Assembly: GCA_021604585.1 (NCBI GenBank)
Contig: BQJG01000105.1
Coordinates: 1-5,282, forward strand
Length of the DNA: 5,282 nt
Source of the DNA: Hyphococcus sp.
GTDB taxonomy: Bacteria; Pseudomonadota; Alphaproteobacteria; Caulobacterales; Parvularculaceae
Reading direction: 5' to 3'
Each line of letters starts with the position of its first letter. Within the stretch, counting starts at the first letter, position 1. Below are positions 5,148 through 5,282 of the stretch, in pieces. The notes under the pieces were generated by a model. That model saw nothing but the letters and a program-made list of their open reading frames with translations, had not been told where the DNA came from and searched no databases. The position numbers and the translations under genes are program-made.

Positions 5148-5204
5148 ACCCGGATCCGCGCGAGAGGCGGACGCACTTTCCCGCACTCCCGCACGGATCC
5201 GGTT
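5148..5204. repeat. Imperfect inverted repeat in the terminal intergenic region
   Basis: Arms 5148-5162 and 5190-5204 pair at 13 of 15 positions, each centred on the palindrome CGGATCCG (5151-5158 and 5194-5201). A further pair TCCGCC (5138-5143) and GGCGGA (5166-5171) overlaps it. It begins right after the methyltransferase stop codon and could help end the transcript, but there is no U-run on either side. The rest of 5138-5282 holds no gene, promoter or RNA that I can support. Confidence 0.45.
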
Positions 5205-5282
5205 CTGCGCGGCTGACCGTTTACAAGGCGCGCACCAGACCGAACGCCCGGCCCGCGCCAAAACCAAAATGTCAAAGAGCCG

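Noticed and set aside
5221..5271. Minus-strand C-terminal peptide ending at a TAA (5223-5221) as part of a neighbouring gene
   Set aside because: The frame is closed by a TGA at 5274-5272, leaving 16 codons. A frameshift at the window edge cannot be judged from here.
4262..5275. A 337-codon open frame on the minus strand opposite the methyltransferase
   Set aside because: It is fully antisense to a gene with clear SAM-binding motifs. Its composition (Arg, Ala and Gly rich, no domain) is what GC-biased third positions produce on the opposite strand.

Overview
The window looks like an ordinary stretch of an alphaproteobacterial chromosome, most likely a stalked or prosthecate lineage (Caulobacterales, Maricaulales or Hyphomonadaceae). 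The signs are GapR (DUF2312), a 41-residue L36 of the zinc-free type, a TacA-like sigma-54 response regulator, high GC with GC-rich third positions, and a CtrA-like box. No mobile element, CRISPR array, tRNA or rRNA was seen.

Positions 1-1650 hold a TacA-like NtrC-family response regulator on the plus strand. A candidate CtrA box lies upstream and a strong intrinsic terminator follows. Immediately after the terminator comes a TylF/NovP-like SAM-dependent methyltransferase gene (1665-2528, GTG start). It converges on gapR with only 7 bases between the stop codons.

Positions 2536-3746 are a minus-strand block, in transcription order: rpmJ (ribosomal protein L36), a small exported TPR protein, then gapR, a nucleoid-associated protein. 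The intrinsic terminator expected behind rpmJ lies directly on the start codon of the TPR gene. A long hairpin with a U/A-rich tail sits in the gapR leader.

Positions 3785-5137 are a divergent pair: a MerR-family regulator with a C-x7-C motif (minus) and a class I SAM methyltransferase (plus). The 75-base spacer carries a promoter with the 19-bp -35/-10 spacing typical of MerR activation and an imperfect dyad inside it. This pair is the best candidate for a self-contained, uncharacterised inducible module. Its effector and substrate cannot be read from the sequence.

The last 145 bases hold no gene I can support, only an imperfect inverted repeat. The most unusual signals are at gene starts: the TPR start codon inside a terminator loop, a terminator abutting the TylF-like gene with a 12-codon ORF beginning in its loop, and the MerR-type divergent promoter.
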